Shown in pieces: positions 35,579 to 44,183 of a DNA stretch of 64,000 nt. Under the pieces are notes generated by a model. The model was not told where the DNA came from and searched no databases. It saw only the letters and a list, made by a program, of their open reading frames with translations. Both the position numbers and the translations under genes were made by a program. The stretch's first letter is position 1; each line of letters opens with the position of its first letter. This stretch comes from UBA7328 sp002471345 (GTDB taxonomy: Bacteria; Bacteroidota; Bacteroidia; Chitinophagales; Saprospiraceae), in the NCBI GenBank assembly GCA_964011275.1, contig CAXGOB010000014.1:11669-75668 (forward strand). The letters are read 5' to 3'.

Positions 35579-35660
35579 GTAGTGAAGATTATATTTTTAT
35601 CTGAAAATATCATCAGATATGAGCTTTGAATCGAAAAAGTCATGAGTGATAAGTAATGTA

Positions 35661-35668
35661 TAAATTTG
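35661..35668 (+). promoter_or_regulatory. Promoter -7 core for ruvX-def
   Basis: TAAATTTG matches the Bacteroidota TAnnTTTG -7 core exactly, 24 bases before the ruvX start; no clear TTTG stands at the expected -33 distance. Confidence 0.45.
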
Positions 35669-35691
35669 CGCCTTCATAAGATTAGAATTTA

Positions 35692-36111
35692 TTGGGTAGA
35701 ATATTAGCAATAGACTATGGTAAAAAGCGTACTGGAATAGCTGTATCTGATCCGCTTCAGATCTCTATTAATCCAATGCCTACAATTCTCACGGATGGTC
35801 TTTATGCTTTTATTGAAAATTATCTCCGAGTAGAAGTAGTAGAGACTTTAGTGATAGGATATCCTACCCACAAAGATGGGACTCCCACTTATCTTGTAAA
35901 AGATATCGAAGCGTTTTTATCAAAATTGATAAAGAAAATTCCTTCTTTAGATATAGTGAGAGAGGACGAGTTCAATACTTCTAGAGATGCACGGAACAAT
36001 ATGATACTTATGGGGGTTAAGAAAAAGAAAAGACAACAAAAGGAGGAAGTAGATAAAGGAAGTGCTGTCCTCATTCTAAAGTCTTATTTAAATAGAAAAT
36101 TTATGTTATGA
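35692..36111 (+). CDS. ruvX: Holliday-junction resolvase-like protein RuvX/YqgF
   Basis: 139 residues from a TTG start, needed because the conserved N-terminal strand L-A-I-D-Y-G-x-K-R-T-G-I-A-V-S-D begins at residue 4 and no ATG lies nearby. The RNase-H-like fold carries Asp8 and the late D-A-R-N-N segment. In other bacteria it acts in processing of the 5' end of 16S rRNA and has been proposed as a junction resolvase. It overlaps def by 4 bases. Confidence 0.92.
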   Translation: MGRILAIDYGKKRTGIAVSDPLQISINPMPTILTDGLYAFIENYLRVEVVETLVIGYPTHKDGTPTYLVKDIEAFLSKLIKKIPSLDIVREDEFNTSRDARNNMILMGVKKKKRQQKEEVDKGSAVLILKSYLNRKFML

Positions 36112-36662
36112 TTTTGCCAATTGTAGCTTTCGGCAACAATGTTTTAAAAAAGAGAGCCGAAGATATTTCTGAGGGGTTTGAGGAGTTAAAGGAGCTCATT
36201 TCTAATATGTGGGAGACTATGTATGGTGCTCAAGGTGTAGGCCTTGCTGCTCCACAAATAGGTAGATCAATAAGACTTTTCTTGGTAGATACAGTTCAGA
36301 CTCAAGAAGAAGGAGAAGAAGGTCAAGGGATAAAGCAGGTTTTTATTAATCCAATTATTCTGAGTGAGGAGGGTAAGTATTGGTCATATGAAGAGGGGTG
36401 TCTGAGTATTCCTCATATCAGAGGTGATGTGGATAGACAAGAAATAGTGAGAATAAGATACAAGGATGAAAACTTCAAAATTAAAGAAGAAGAGTACGAT
36501 GGTATCAATGCAAGGGTAATTCAGCATGAATATGATCACTTAGAGGGAATTTTATTCACAGATAAGATGAAACCTCTTAAAAAGAGACTAATCAAAAGAA
36601 AACTTGAAAGTATAAAGAGGGGAGCAATAGAAGTTGACTATAAAATGAAATTCAAGTTTTAA
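36108..36662 (+). CDS. def: Peptide deformylase
   Basis: 184 residues. All three motifs are present: G-V-G-L-A-A-P-Q-I-G (43-52), E-G-C-L-S-I-P (metal Cys98) and Q-H-E-Y-D-H-L-E-G (metal His140 and His144, catalytic Glu141). It removes the N-formyl group from new proteins in the cytoplasm. Translationally coupled to ruvX by an ATGA overlap, and closed by a terminator. Confidence 0.97.
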   Translation: MILPIVAFGNNVLKKRAEDISEGFEELKELISNMWETMYGAQGVGLAAPQIGRSIRLFLVDTVQTQEEGEEGQGIKQVFINPIILSEEGKYWSYEEGCLSIPHIRGDVDRQEIVRIRYKDENFKIKEEEYDGINARVIQHEYDHLEGILFTDKMKPLKKRLIKRKLESIKRGAIEVDYKMKFKF

Positions 36663-36694
36663 GTATAGAATCTAAAAGTATGAAAAATTAGAAA

Positions 36695-36740
36695 CCCGAT
36701 AAATTCCACTTTCGCTTTACTTATCGGGCTCTGTTTTTTT
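36695..36740 (+). terminator. Terminator after def
   Basis: CCCGATAA (36695-36702) pairs with TTATCGGG (36721-36728), 18-nt loop, followed a few bases on by a T-tract (36733-36740). Confidence 0.8.
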
Positions 36741-36836
36741 GTATTTCAATATCACCTTAGACATAAGTGGCTTTCTTCGAGGCCTTTTTTAGTTTTAGAC
36801 GATATCTCAATACCCTAATAGTCGCCGTAAACATAA

Positions 36837-36860
36837 AATATTTTATATATATAAAATATT
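36837..36860. promoter_or_regulatory. 24-bp perfect AT palindrome before purS
   Basis: A perfect self-complementary block of only A and T, 24 bases before the purS ATG. It could be an operator, a melting-prone promoter element or a cruciform. All-AT composition raises the chance of coincidence. Confidence 0.4.
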
Positions 36861-36884
36861 ATTTTCATCCAATATTTTCATGAT

Positions 36885-37136
36885 ATGACATACAAAGCAA
36901 CAATCGATATTTTACCCAGAGAGGAACTTCTTGATCCACAAGGAAAAACCGTAGGAAATAACCTTAAAAACATCGACATCTTAGGTGTATCCGATGTAAG
37001 AATAGGTAAGCACGTCATTATGACTCTCGATGCCGCATCTGCTGATGAGGCAGAACAAAAAGTAGAAAAAGCTTGCAAAGACCTACTTGCAAATGTGATC
37101 ATGGAGACTTACAAATATAGTATAGCCGTAATCTAA
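36885..37136 (+). CDS. purS: Phosphoribosylformylglycinamidine synthase subunit PurS
   Basis: 83 residues, the full length of PurS. The start Y-K-A-T-I-D-I-L-P-R-E-E-L-L-D-P-Q-G-K-T and the later V-R-I-G-K-H-V-I-M segment are diagnostic. PurS bridges PurL and PurQ in the purine pathway's fourth step. Here it is separated from purL and purQ and instead abuts rsmI by a one-base stop/start overlap, so its partners lie elsewhere. Confidence 0.93.
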   Translation: MTYKATIDILPREELLDPQGKTVGNNLKNIDILGVSDVRIGKHVIMTLDAASADEAEQKVEKACKDLLANVIMETYKYSIAVI

Positions 37137-37798
37137 TGTTGTATCTCGTACCTACTCCAATAGGTAATCTTAAAGATATGACACTCCGCTCATTAGAGGT
37201 ATTAGGTGAGGTAGATCTCATTCTTGCTGAAGATACTCGTCTAAGTGGAAAACTCCTCAAACACTATGACATCTCTACTCCTATGAGATCTTTTCATGCG
37301 CATAATGAACATGGAATAACAGAGCAAATAGTCACTCAACTTTCTGGAGGCATCAAAATGGCTCTTATCACAGATGCAGGGACACCTAGTATTTCTGATC
37401 CCGGATTTTTATTAGTCAGAGCTTGTAGAGCACAAGATATAAATGTAATCTGTCTACCTGGTGCTACTGCATTTGTTCCTGTATTAGCAGCATCAGGCTT
37501 GCCTTGTGATAAGTTTTATTTTGAGGGCTTTTTACCCAATAAAAAAGGAAGAAAGACCAGATGGGAATATCTCGCAACCCTTGATACCACAATAGTATTC
37601 TATGAATCTCCTTATCGAGTTCTCAAAGCTTTAGAAGAGATTCAAGTTCATTTTGGTCCAGAAAGAATGGTGAGTATTGGACGAGAAATTTCTAAAATCT
37701 ATGAAGAGATAAAGACTGCAAGTGTTGCTGATCTTTTAGAGGATTTCAAATCTAGAAAGAGTATAAAAGGAGAATTTGTTATAGTGGTCAGTAAATAA
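37136..37798 (+). CDS. rsmI: 16S rRNA 2'-O-ribose C1402 methyltransferase
   Basis: 220 residues of the tetrapyrrole-methylase fold, RsmI branch: L-V-P-T-P-I-G-N-L-K-D-M-T at the start, A-E-D-T-R, and the SAM-site segment L-I-T-D-A-G-T-P-S-I-S-D-P-G, followed by L-P-G-A-T-A. It methylates C1402 in the ribosomal decoding centre. It is shorter than the E. coli protein, lacking the C-terminal extension. Coupled to purS. Confidence 0.95.
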   Translation: MLYLVPTPIGNLKDMTLRSLEVLGEVDLILAEDTRLSGKLLKHYDISTPMRSFHAHNEHGITEQIVTQLSGGIKMALITDAGTPSISDPGFLLVRACRAQDINVICLPGATAFVPVLAASGLPCDKFYFEGFLPNKKGRKTRWEYLATLDTTIVFYESPYRVLKALEEIQVHFGPERMVSIGREISKIYEEIKTASVADLLEDFKSRKSIKGEFVIVVSK

Positions 37799-37933
37799 AT
37801 ATCACTTCTGCCTTCTTGATCAATCCTACTGGAATTATCAAATTCCATAATCTCTTTTTTCATTTCCATTTTCAAGTCTTGCAACTATTGAAAAATTCGT
37901 AAGTTTTCTCTTTCATATACGCAAAACGAAGAA

Positions 37934-38488
37934 TTGGAAAAACAGTCGGACAACCAGTTGATGGCCTTAGTACAAGGTGGTGATCTAAGCAAAGCAGGTA
38001 CTCTGTATGAGCGGCATAAAGAGGGACTTTTTAGCTACTTCTATCGCTGTACGAGTGATAGAATGAAGAGTGAAGATTTGGTTCAAAATGTCTTTATAAG
38101 AGTAATTAATTATCGAAATCAATTTAAAGGAAAAGGAGAGTTTTCGTACTGGCTGTATTTCCTGGCGAGGAATACTTGGATAGATGATTATCGAAAAAAA
38201 GATGCATTAAAACATTCGGCAGAGATAGAAAATGTAGGACTAGACCAGATGAGTAATGAAGATGTAGAAAGTGGAGACAGGATGAAAGAATACAAAACAC
38301 AAATGAAAGCAGCATTACAATTAATTTCTCCCGAAAAAAGGGATGCAATAATACTGAGTAGATATAATGGCTTGACTTATAAAACTATAGCCGAAATGTC
38401 AGACTGCTCAGAGAATACAATAAAAGCAAGAGTGATGAGAGGGATAAAAGAAATCCAATTAGAAATTGTAAAAATGAATGGAGTATGA
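37934..38488 (+). CDS. ECF-type RNA polymerase sigma factor
   Basis: 184 residues from a TTG start; an internal ATG at codon 10 is possible. Region 2 (about 20-90) contains D-R-M-K-S-E-D-L-V-Q-N-V-F-I-R-V, and region 4 (about 125-178) has L-S-R-Y-N-G-L-T-Y-K-T-I-A-E-M-S-D-C-S-E-N-T-I-K-A-R as helix-turn-helix. No other sigma domains. Its stop overlaps the anti-sigma-like gene by 4 bases. It probably drives the four-gene envelope unit, including its own gene. Confidence 0.92.
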   Translation: MEKQSDNQLMALVQGGDLSKAGTLYERHKEGLFSYFYRCTSDRMKSEDLVQNVFIRVINYRNQFKGKGEFSYWLYFLARNTWIDDYRKKDALKHSAEIENVGLDQMSNEDVESGDRMKEYKTQMKAALQLISPEKRDAIILSRYNGLTYKTIAEMSDCSENTIKARVMRGIKEIQLEIVKMNGV

Positions 38489-39297
38489 ATGAAAACATTT
38501 ACAATAATAAACTTGAAGTAGTTCTCGATCGGCTTCTCTCTATTATAGAAAGTAAAGGGGTGAATAGTGAGGAGGTGAGAGAGTTTTCTACGCAGAATCC
38601 TGATTTCAAAAGTGATATAGAGGACTATTGTACGATATGGTCAGAATTGGAAAATGTTCCATCTGCATCTCCAAGTGCTGGAATGGATGCTGCCTTCTAC
38701 CGAATGCTAAGTGAGCAGACATCTCTTCTTAATGTGGAAAAATCGAACTTGTCAATTATAGAAAAGTTGACTACTTGGATAAGCTCTGCTGTAAAAGATG
38801 TACGCACTTGGGTATTACTAGGAGCCTTGGTGACTGCATTTTCAATCGGGTGGTATAGCCGACCTGTTCAATTGAACTCGGAAGTAGAAAGAATTCCATC
38901 ATCCGAAAGTGAAAGCACGATGCAGTTTGCCAGTTTGGAAGGAGCTTCAGCATTTGAAAAGATGGAACAAATTCAGAAAACAAAAGAGGTTACCGATCCT
39001 AATGATGTGGTTCTGGATATGCTTAGAAGAAGATTGATTTTTGATGAGAGTGTGAGTGTAAGATTAAGTGCTCTTGAAGTGTTGATGAAGTTTGCTAATC
39101 AGCCCAAAGTTAGAGGCTATCTCATAGAGTCTATTCCACATCAAACAGAGCCAATAGTGATCGTGGAACTGGCAGAGCTAATGAATCAGTTAGACGAAAA
39201 AGATTCAGCACAAGAATGGAAACAATTACTAGAATCTGATTGGATGGAGACTGATGTCCGTCTTCAGATAGAAGATAAACTAGCTACAATTTTATAA
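38485..39297 (+). CDS. Anti-sigma-like single-pass membrane protein with HEAT-like C-terminus
   Basis: 270 residues: an acidic cytosolic N-terminal part (1-105), one transmembrane segment (about 108-124, W-V-L-L-G-A-L-V-T-A-F-S-I-G-W) and a periplasmic part whose end (about 165-270) has helical repeats such as V-S-V-R-L-S-A-L-E-V-L, HEAT-like. Position right behind an ECF sigma gene with a 4-base overlap, plus this topology, argue for the anti-sigma factor. No canonical zinc-binding anti-sigma motif is seen. The HEAT-like part could sense the envelope. Confidence 0.75.
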   Translation: MNENIYNNKLEVVLDRLLSIIESKGVNSEEVREFSTQNPDFKSDIEDYCTIWSELENVPSASPSAGMDAAFYRMLSEQTSLLNVEKSNLSIIEKLTTWISSAVKDVRTWVLLGALVTAFSIGWYSRPVQLNSEVERIPSSESESTMQFASLEGASAFEKMEQIQKTKEVTDPNDVVLDMLRRRLIFDESVSVRLSALEVLMKFANQPKVRGYLIESIPHQTEPIVIVELAELMNQLDEKDSAQEWKQLLESDWMETDVRLQIEDKLATIL

Positions 39298-39359
39298 TAC
39301 TGGTACCAATAATAAGAGATCTCTAAACAGATTTTTTCAATTTTTTAAAAACGATAAAC

Positions 39360-40229
39360 ATGAAATATTTATTAATGATCACGCTGTCTTTAATGATGTT
39401 GAACATATCAGGTCAATCATCTGAAGACACTCAGGAATGGGATGTGGACGTAAGCGACATGAAGCAAGTCTTACTATTCAACAAAGAAGGTAATGTCAAA
39501 ATAACAGGTACTTCTGGTGATAGAGTAAAGATAAAAGTGAAGCGAAAACTAAAAGCCAAGACTAAGGCAAAACTGACTAAAGCTAAGCAGGAGATCTATC
39601 TAGATACAATGATGATTGAAGGTAATCTTTACTTTTTTGTGCAAAACCCGTATACCATTTTAGAAATGGACAAAATAGGAGGAAATGCTTGGTATAACTC
39701 CAGAGACCCAGGTAAATGGAGATGGAATAGTCATGGTGATAGAGATGTGCATTGGGAAATGACAATAGAAATGCAAGTGCCTCGGAATATGCCTCTCAGA
39801 GCATATACTCATAAAAAGGACTTACATATATCTGGAGTGACAGGTATGTTAAATGCAGGAGTTCATCATGGAAGTTTGAATCTGAAGGACGTGAAGAATA
39901 TAGAATCCGCCTCAGGGCATCATGGCGACATAGCCGTGTCATTTTCCGATCAGCCTGACGTGGACGGCAAGTTTGATACACATCATGGTGATATTAAGTT
40001 AGAGTTTCCAAGTGCCCCTTCTGCTAAAGTGAGTATGGACAGTCATCATGGATCCTTTTATACGGATTTTGATTGGTCACCAATGGCTTTAAAAACAACT
40101 AAATCAAAATCAAAAAAAGGAACAACGTATCGAGTAGGAGATGGTACATCTGTTCAGTTTGGAGGTGGAGCTCATGATATAAAAATGCACTCTCATCATG
40201 GTGACATGTATATCCTGAGACGATCATAA
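39360..40229 (+). CDS. Exported DUF4097-like repeat protein with His-His-Gly motifs
   Basis: 289 residues with signal peptide (ending I-S-G-Q-S). After a Lys-rich strand (54-76), the C-terminal half is built of short beta repeats, each with a His-His-Gly turn (residues 169, 187, 208, 229 and 279), consistent with the beta-solenoid DUF4097/GIN-like fold. Such stacked His pairs could bind a metal or simply stack. It lies 62 bases after the anti-sigma-like gene and 31 bases before a paralogue, so it is probably a target of the ECF sigma factor. Function unknown. Confidence 0.8.
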   Translation: MKYLLMITLSLMMLNISGQSSEDTQEWDVDVSDMKQVLLFNKEGNVKITGTSGDRVKIKVKRKLKAKTKAKLTKAKQEIYLDTMMIEGNLYFFVQNPYTILEMDKIGGNAWYNSRDPGKWRWNSHGDRDVHWEMTIEMQVPRNMPLRAYTHKKDLHISGVTGMLNAGVHHGSLNLKDVKNIESASGHHGDIAVSFSDQPDVDGKFDTHHGDIKLEFPSAPSAKVSMDSHHGSFYTDFDWSPMALKTTKSKSKKGTTYRVGDGTSVQFGGGAHDIKMHSHHGDMYILRRS

Positions 40230-40260
40230 AAACAATTTTTAAAAAGAAAATCATATAATA

Positions 40261-41067
40261 ATGAATATTAAAAAGTACTTAATCACAGCGATGATAATAG
40301 GCCTATTACCTCTGTTATCTCTTGCTCAAGGGAATCATGAAAAAGTAACGATCCCATTATCTAAACCGAATAGTGCAGGAATTTTACACGTATCCACTCA
40401 TAATGGTACGGTCACAGTAGAAGGATATAGCGGCACTCAAGTAGAAGTGTCAATGACAGCAAAGGAGGACGATCACAATAGTGGTAAATATGCTAAACAA
40501 GGGCTCAAAAAAATTGCCAATAACTCCATGGATATAACCATAAGAGAAGAGGACAATGAAGTGAATGTAAAAGCAGGTCACAATAAGAATGTAGATCTTG
40601 TAATAAAGGTACCAACAAACTTTTCATTGGATATAAATACTCACCATAATGGAGCTATTAGCGTATCTAATGTTAAGGGCGAGATCACCACAAATGCACA
40701 TCATGGAGGTATTACAATTCATAATGTGACTGGATCTGTGATAGCTGACACTCATCATGGAGAGATAGAGGTGACTTTTGATGGAGTGACATCTGGTAAG
40801 ACCATGGCCTTTTCTACTTACCATGGCGATGTGGATGTTACATTTCCTTCCAGCATTGTTGGAGATGTAAAAATCAAATCAAGTAAAGGTGAAATTTTTA
40901 CCGATTTTGATATTGCTTTAAAGAAACCAGAAATGGAAAAGAAAACAGGCAATAACGGAGCTAAAGAAATTAAACTCAGCGGATGGACTAGAGGTTCCAT
41001 TGGCAGTGGTGGTCCAGAATTAATGTTTACAACATATCATGGTGATGTGGTTATAAGAAAGAAGTAA
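40261..41067 (+). CDS. Second exported His-Gly repeat protein, paralogue of the preceding one
   Basis: 268 residues with signal peptide (ending L-A-Q). Beta repeats carry T-H-N-G (46-49), T-H-H-N-G (127-131), A-H-H-G (146-149), T-H-H-G (164-167), then two Y-H-G-D turns (187-191, 259-262), spaced about 18-22 residues. It shares the T-D-F-D segment after the repeats with its neighbour, so the two arose by duplication and diverged. Last gene of the sigma/anti-sigma unit, closed by a terminator. Confidence 0.8.
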   Translation: MNIKKYLITAMIIGLLPLLSLAQGNHEKVTIPLSKPNSAGILHVSTHNGTVTVEGYSGTQVEVSMTAKEDDHNSGKYAKQGLKKIANNSMDITIREEDNEVNVKAGHNKNVDLVIKVPTNFSLDINTHHNGAISVSNVKGEITTNAHHGGITIHNVTGSVIADTHHGEIEVTFDGVTSGKTMAFSTYHGDVDVTFPSSIVGDVKIKSSKGEIFTDFDIALKKPEMEKKTGNNGAKEIKLSGWTRGSIGSGGPELMFTTYHGDVVIRKK

Positions 41068-41085
41068 AAAAGTTTTCTTTGCTAT

Positions 41086-41124
41086 AAAAGTGCTAAGCGA
41101 CTGATGTTGTTTAGCACTTTTTTA
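41086..41124 (+). terminator. Terminator after the ECF unit
   Basis: AAAAGTGCTAA (41086-41096) pairs perfectly with TTAGCACTTTT (41111-41121), 14-nt loop, T-tract at the end. Confidence 0.9.
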
Positions 41125-41184
41125 TTTATAAAATACAAGGATAAAAAAACTCCATGTCTTTCATGTGATTAGAAATTTGATCTG

Positions 41185-41820
41185 TTATTTTCTCCCAAAA
41201 TCAGCTGGTATTTCTCCCCACTTCTTTGTTTCCCATTTGATTATAGGATTCTTATAAGTATTATCCTTAAGCCATTTTAATCCTCTATCTACAAGTGCAA
41301 AAGAATCTTGATTATTCTTTACTCTAGGTAAGATTGTTTTGACTTTTCTATTTCGAACCCAACTCATGGCTGTTCTAGAATCAGAATATACTGGAAGATT
41401 GTCTTTACCTATTTTTTTGAGGTAAGCCAATCCATGTATAAGAGCTAAAAATTCACCGATATTATTGGTACTATTAGTGAATGGACCTATTCTAAAAATC
41501 TCCACTGCATCACCAGTCCACACACCTCTATACTCCATAATGCCTGGATTGCCACTACAAGCAGCATCAACACTCATGCTATCTTGTATGATTTCATGAG
41601 CGAAAAGAGCAGGGTCTATTCTAGATTTTGGGCTTTTTTTCGAGATGTTATCTTCATAATTACTTTCATGAAAAGCCGATTCAGCTAGATCTTTTGAAGC
41701 AAATGATTTATACTTGGCATTTGGGTACCCTTTTATCTGTTGTTGGCAATCTGCCCATGATTTATAGATACCTGGATTAACCCCATCCCAAACCACATAA
41801 TATTTTCGTTTCTTCGCCAT
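41185..41820 (-). CDS. rnhA: Ribonuclease H with N-terminal viroplasmin-like domain
   Basis: 211 residues. Residues 1-50 form the viroplasmin/RNase H N-terminal domain (Y-Y-V-V-W-D-G-V-N-P-G-I-Y, W-A-D-C-Q), which binds RNA/DNA hybrids. The catalytic domain follows with D-A-A-C-S-G-N-P-G, N-I-G-E-F-L-A-L, Y-S-D-S-R-T-A and a final W-G-E-I-P-A-D-F, giving the Asp-Glu-Asp-Asp set. It degrades RNA in hybrids. Divergent from tatD, with only about 20 bases between the starts. Confidence 0.92.
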   Translation of the reverse strand: MAKKRKYYVVWDGVNPGIYKSWADCQQQIKGYPNAKYKSFASKDLAESAFHESNYEDNISKKSPKSRIDPALFAHEIIQDSMSVDAACSGNPGIMEYRGVWTGDAVEIFRIGPFTNSTNNIGEFLALIHGLAYLKKIGKDNLPVYSDSRTAMSWVRNRKVKTILPRVKNNQDSFALVDRGLKWLKDNTYKNPIIKWETKKWGEIPADFGRK

Positions 41821-41840
41821 TCTGATTGCAATTTACCAAT

Positions 41841-42602
41841 ATGCTAATTGATACACATACACATTTATACTTAGAAAAGTTTCATGATGACATTGATGAT
41901 GTCATGCAAAGAGCTAAAGATTCTGATGTAGGATTGATGTTGTTACCTAATATTGATTCTGAAACAATGGATAGCGTATTTGAATTAGCAAATGCATATG
42001 AGAGTTGCCTTCCAATGGTAGGTCTGCATCCATGTAGCGTAAAAGCTGATTATAAGACTGAATTGGAAAAACTATATGCGTATATCGATAGAGAGAATGT
42101 AATTGCTGTGGGTGAAATAGGTATGGACCTCTATTGGGACAAGTCTTTTAAATCAGAACAAGTTCGGGCTTTTCATGATCAGATTGATTGGGCTTTAGAC
42201 AAAGATTTACCTATAGTCATTCATTCAAGGAATGCCATGCAAGAGTGTATAGAAATTGTAAAAGATCGCCAAGATGGTAATCTGAGAGGTGTTTTTCATT
42301 GTTTTGATCAAGACGAAACATCTGCCTTGGCTATTTTGGATTTGGGATTCTATATTGGAATTGGAGGAGTACTAACATTCAAAAAAAGTAAACTTCCAGA
42401 GGCAATTCGTGATTTACCATTAGATCGAATAATATTAGAAACGGATAGCCCATTTCTAACGCCAAGTCCTCATAGAGGCAAACGAAATGAGAGCTCTTAT
42501 GTGCAGTTTGTAGCTGAAAAAGCAGCTCAAATATTTGAAAAAGAAATAAAAGAAATAGCAGAAATTACGACCACAAATACAAAAGCGCTCTTTAGACTCT
42601 AA
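41841..42602 (+). CDS. tatD: TatD-family metal-dependent hydrolase
   Basis: 253 residues from the ATG at 41841; a TTG 15 bases earlier would only add a short tail before the conserved start. Motifs: I-D-T-H-T-H-L-Y-L (metal His6, His8), G-L-H-P-C-S, G-E-I-G-M-D-L-Y-W-D, V-I-H-S-R, F-H-C-F and L-E-T-D-S-P-F-L. TatD proteins are cytosolic metal-dependent 3'-5' exonucleases linked to DNA repair. Confidence 0.93.
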   Translation: MLIDTHTHLYLEKFHDDIDDVMQRAKDSDVGLMLLPNIDSETMDSVFELANAYESCLPMVGLHPCSVKADYKTELEKLYAYIDRENVIAVGEIGMDLYWDKSFKSEQVRAFHDQIDWALDKDLPIVIHSRNAMQECIEIVKDRQDGNLRGVFHCFDQDETSALAILDLGFYIGIGGVLTFKKSKLPEAIRDLPLDRIILETDSPFLTPSPHRGKRNESSYVQFVAEKAAQIFEKEIKEIAEITTTNTKALFRL

Positions 42603-42628
42603 AAGTTGAAATCTTTAAATAAAGAATT

Positions 42629-43228
42629 ATGAAAAAACCACTTGTAAGTCCTTTGGATAGAAATGCAACTGCAGAAGCAGCTAAAATGGCTGATTTTTAT
42701 CAGGAAACCCTGGGCTTTACGCCAAACAGCCTTTTTACTATGATGCATAGACCTCGAATAGCTAATGCATTTGTGGAGATGAATCAAGCAGTCATGGAAA
42801 ATAAAGGAAGAGTGACTAGTGCCCTCAAAAGGCTTATCGCCTATCTTTCTAGTATGACCACAGGCTGCAGATATTGTGAAGCTCATGCTATCAGAGCTGC
42901 AGAAAGATATGGCGCTGAAGAACAAAAAATGGCACACATCTGGGATTACAAAACTCATTCAATATTTAGTGATGCTGAGCGCGCTGCATTTGATCTGGCC
43001 ATTGCGGCTTCAACTGTTCCAAATAGCGTTGACAATGAAGTTTCAGATAATATGAGAAAGTACTGGGATGAAGGGGAAATCGTCGAAATATTGGGTGTTA
43101 TTGCTCTATTTGGATATCTGAATAGATGGAATGATAGCATGGGCACTCAATTAGAGAAACCTGCTGCAGCAGACGGTGATAAGTTCTTAGGAGAAAATGG
43201 TTGGAATATTGGAAAACATGATTATTAA
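42629..43228 (+). CDS. Carboxymuconolactone decarboxylase / AhpD-like protein
   Basis: 199 residues, all helical. The AhpD-type redox motif C-R-Y-C-E-A-H (about residues 77-83), after the helix L-K-R-L-I-A-Y-L-S-S, marks the family; the C-terminal part continues with I-V-E-I-L-G-V-I-A-L-F-G-Y-L-N-R-W-N. Such proteins reduce peroxides through the Cys pair or serve as peroxidase partners. It starts 26 bases after tatD and is probably co-transcribed. Confidence 0.88.
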   Translation: MKKPLVSPLDRNATAEAAKMADFYQETLGFTPNSLFTMMHRPRIANAFVEMNQAVMENKGRVTSALKRLIAYLSSMTTGCRYCEAHAIRAAERYGAEEQKMAHIWDYKTHSIFSDAERAAFDLAIAASTVPNSVDNEVSDNMRKYWDEGEIVEILGVIALFGYLNRWNDSMGTQLEKPAAADGDKFLGENGWNIGKHDY

Positions 43229-43237
43229 GAACGTATT

Positions 43238-43648
43238 CTAATTGAAATCATAGAATTCCAATTGATCTTTAGGGCATAAAACAACACTTGGATTTATATC
43301 TTTTGACAGATCACTAGGTGGATTAAAAGTCATACTTCTTTGTGTCAGAAAAGTCCGTTCGACTCCATTGATTTCATACGCACTTACTCTTATTGTTTGA
43401 CCTTTAATTGCAACTAAGGAAACGGATAATACCCTGTCACCATCAATGATATATTCTTGTCTGTCTTCTGGGGATGTTAAAACAAATTCTACCTGCAGTG
43501 CACTGCCACATTTCTCTCCACTTCTACGCACTAGATGTCCAGTGAAATTATAGATGTTGAATGTTTTCACATTGATGTCGGATGCTATAGTGCTTGAAAC
43601 AGAATCTGTGCAATGAGTCAAGAAAATTATAGCAACTAATAATCCCAT
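43238..43648 (-). CDS. Hypothetical lipoprotein
   Basis: 136 residues with a short signal ending in a lipobox-like L-T-H-C. The mature part looks beta-rich with two further Cys (C-G-S-A-L and V-L-C-P-K) that might form a disulfide. I do not recognise the family. It converges on the AhpD-like gene with only 9 bases between the stops. Confidence 0.65.
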   Translation of the reverse strand: MGLLVAIIFLTHCTDSVSSTIASDINVKTFNIYNFTGHLVRRSGEKCGSALQVEFVLTSPEDRQEYIIDGDRVLSVSLVAIKGQTIRVSAYEINGVERTFLTQRSMTFNPPSDLSKDINPSVVLCPKDQLEFYDFN

Positions 43649-44183
43649 GGTTTTAAAAAAGTCAATTTGAACTTAGTGATCATCTATAACTTTTTTCTTT
43701 GTATTCAATTTGTGATATCCAAGATATGATTTATAATCTTGAGTGTTCCTAACCATTTTTTTTCTTTGGTGAAAACACATTAATCCTTATTCAAAAAACT
43801 AAACATCATGAATTAGATAAAGCATTCATGGTGTAGTTCTTTTCATAGGAAATTCAATCAATGGATATCTGAGCCATTTGCTGATTAGGGCTTTATTTTA
43901 TCTACAGCTGATTTAGTTGAAGATGGAATAATGGACTATATGTCTACTCATGAGGTGAATATTTTGGCATTATATAAACCGGATAGAGGGTTCTGGGAAT
44001 GTATCTATCGCTCTATTGTGACAAGATATCTATTGTTTCATAACAGATTACCATTATTGGTATTTTCATGATGTCTAAAAAGTCTCTGACACGATTTGCA
44101 TATTCCCTTTACAATATCAGAGGTTTACCTCCCTAGTATTATAAATCTTTTTCTATTTTGTCAGAGTACATAAAAGTATTCTT
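43649..44183. other. Intergenic region holding the usp remnant
   Basis: 535 bases without an intact gene. Apart from the decayed universal-stress-protein tail at 43889-44071, nothing recognisable is seen. Confidence 0.6.
43889..44071 (+). pseudogene. C-terminal remnant of a universal stress protein (UspA) gene
   Basis: From 43889 to the TGA at 44069-44071 an open frame without a usable start encodes about 60 residues matching the end of Bacteroidota UspA proteins: I-M-D-Y-M-x-x-H-E-V-N-I-L-A-L-Y-K-P, R-G-F-W-E, then T-R-Y-L-L-F-H and P-L-L-V-F. Just upstream the same frame is stopped by TAG (43886-43888), though more codons before it could belong to the old gene. Most of the gene is missing. 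Confidence 0.7.
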
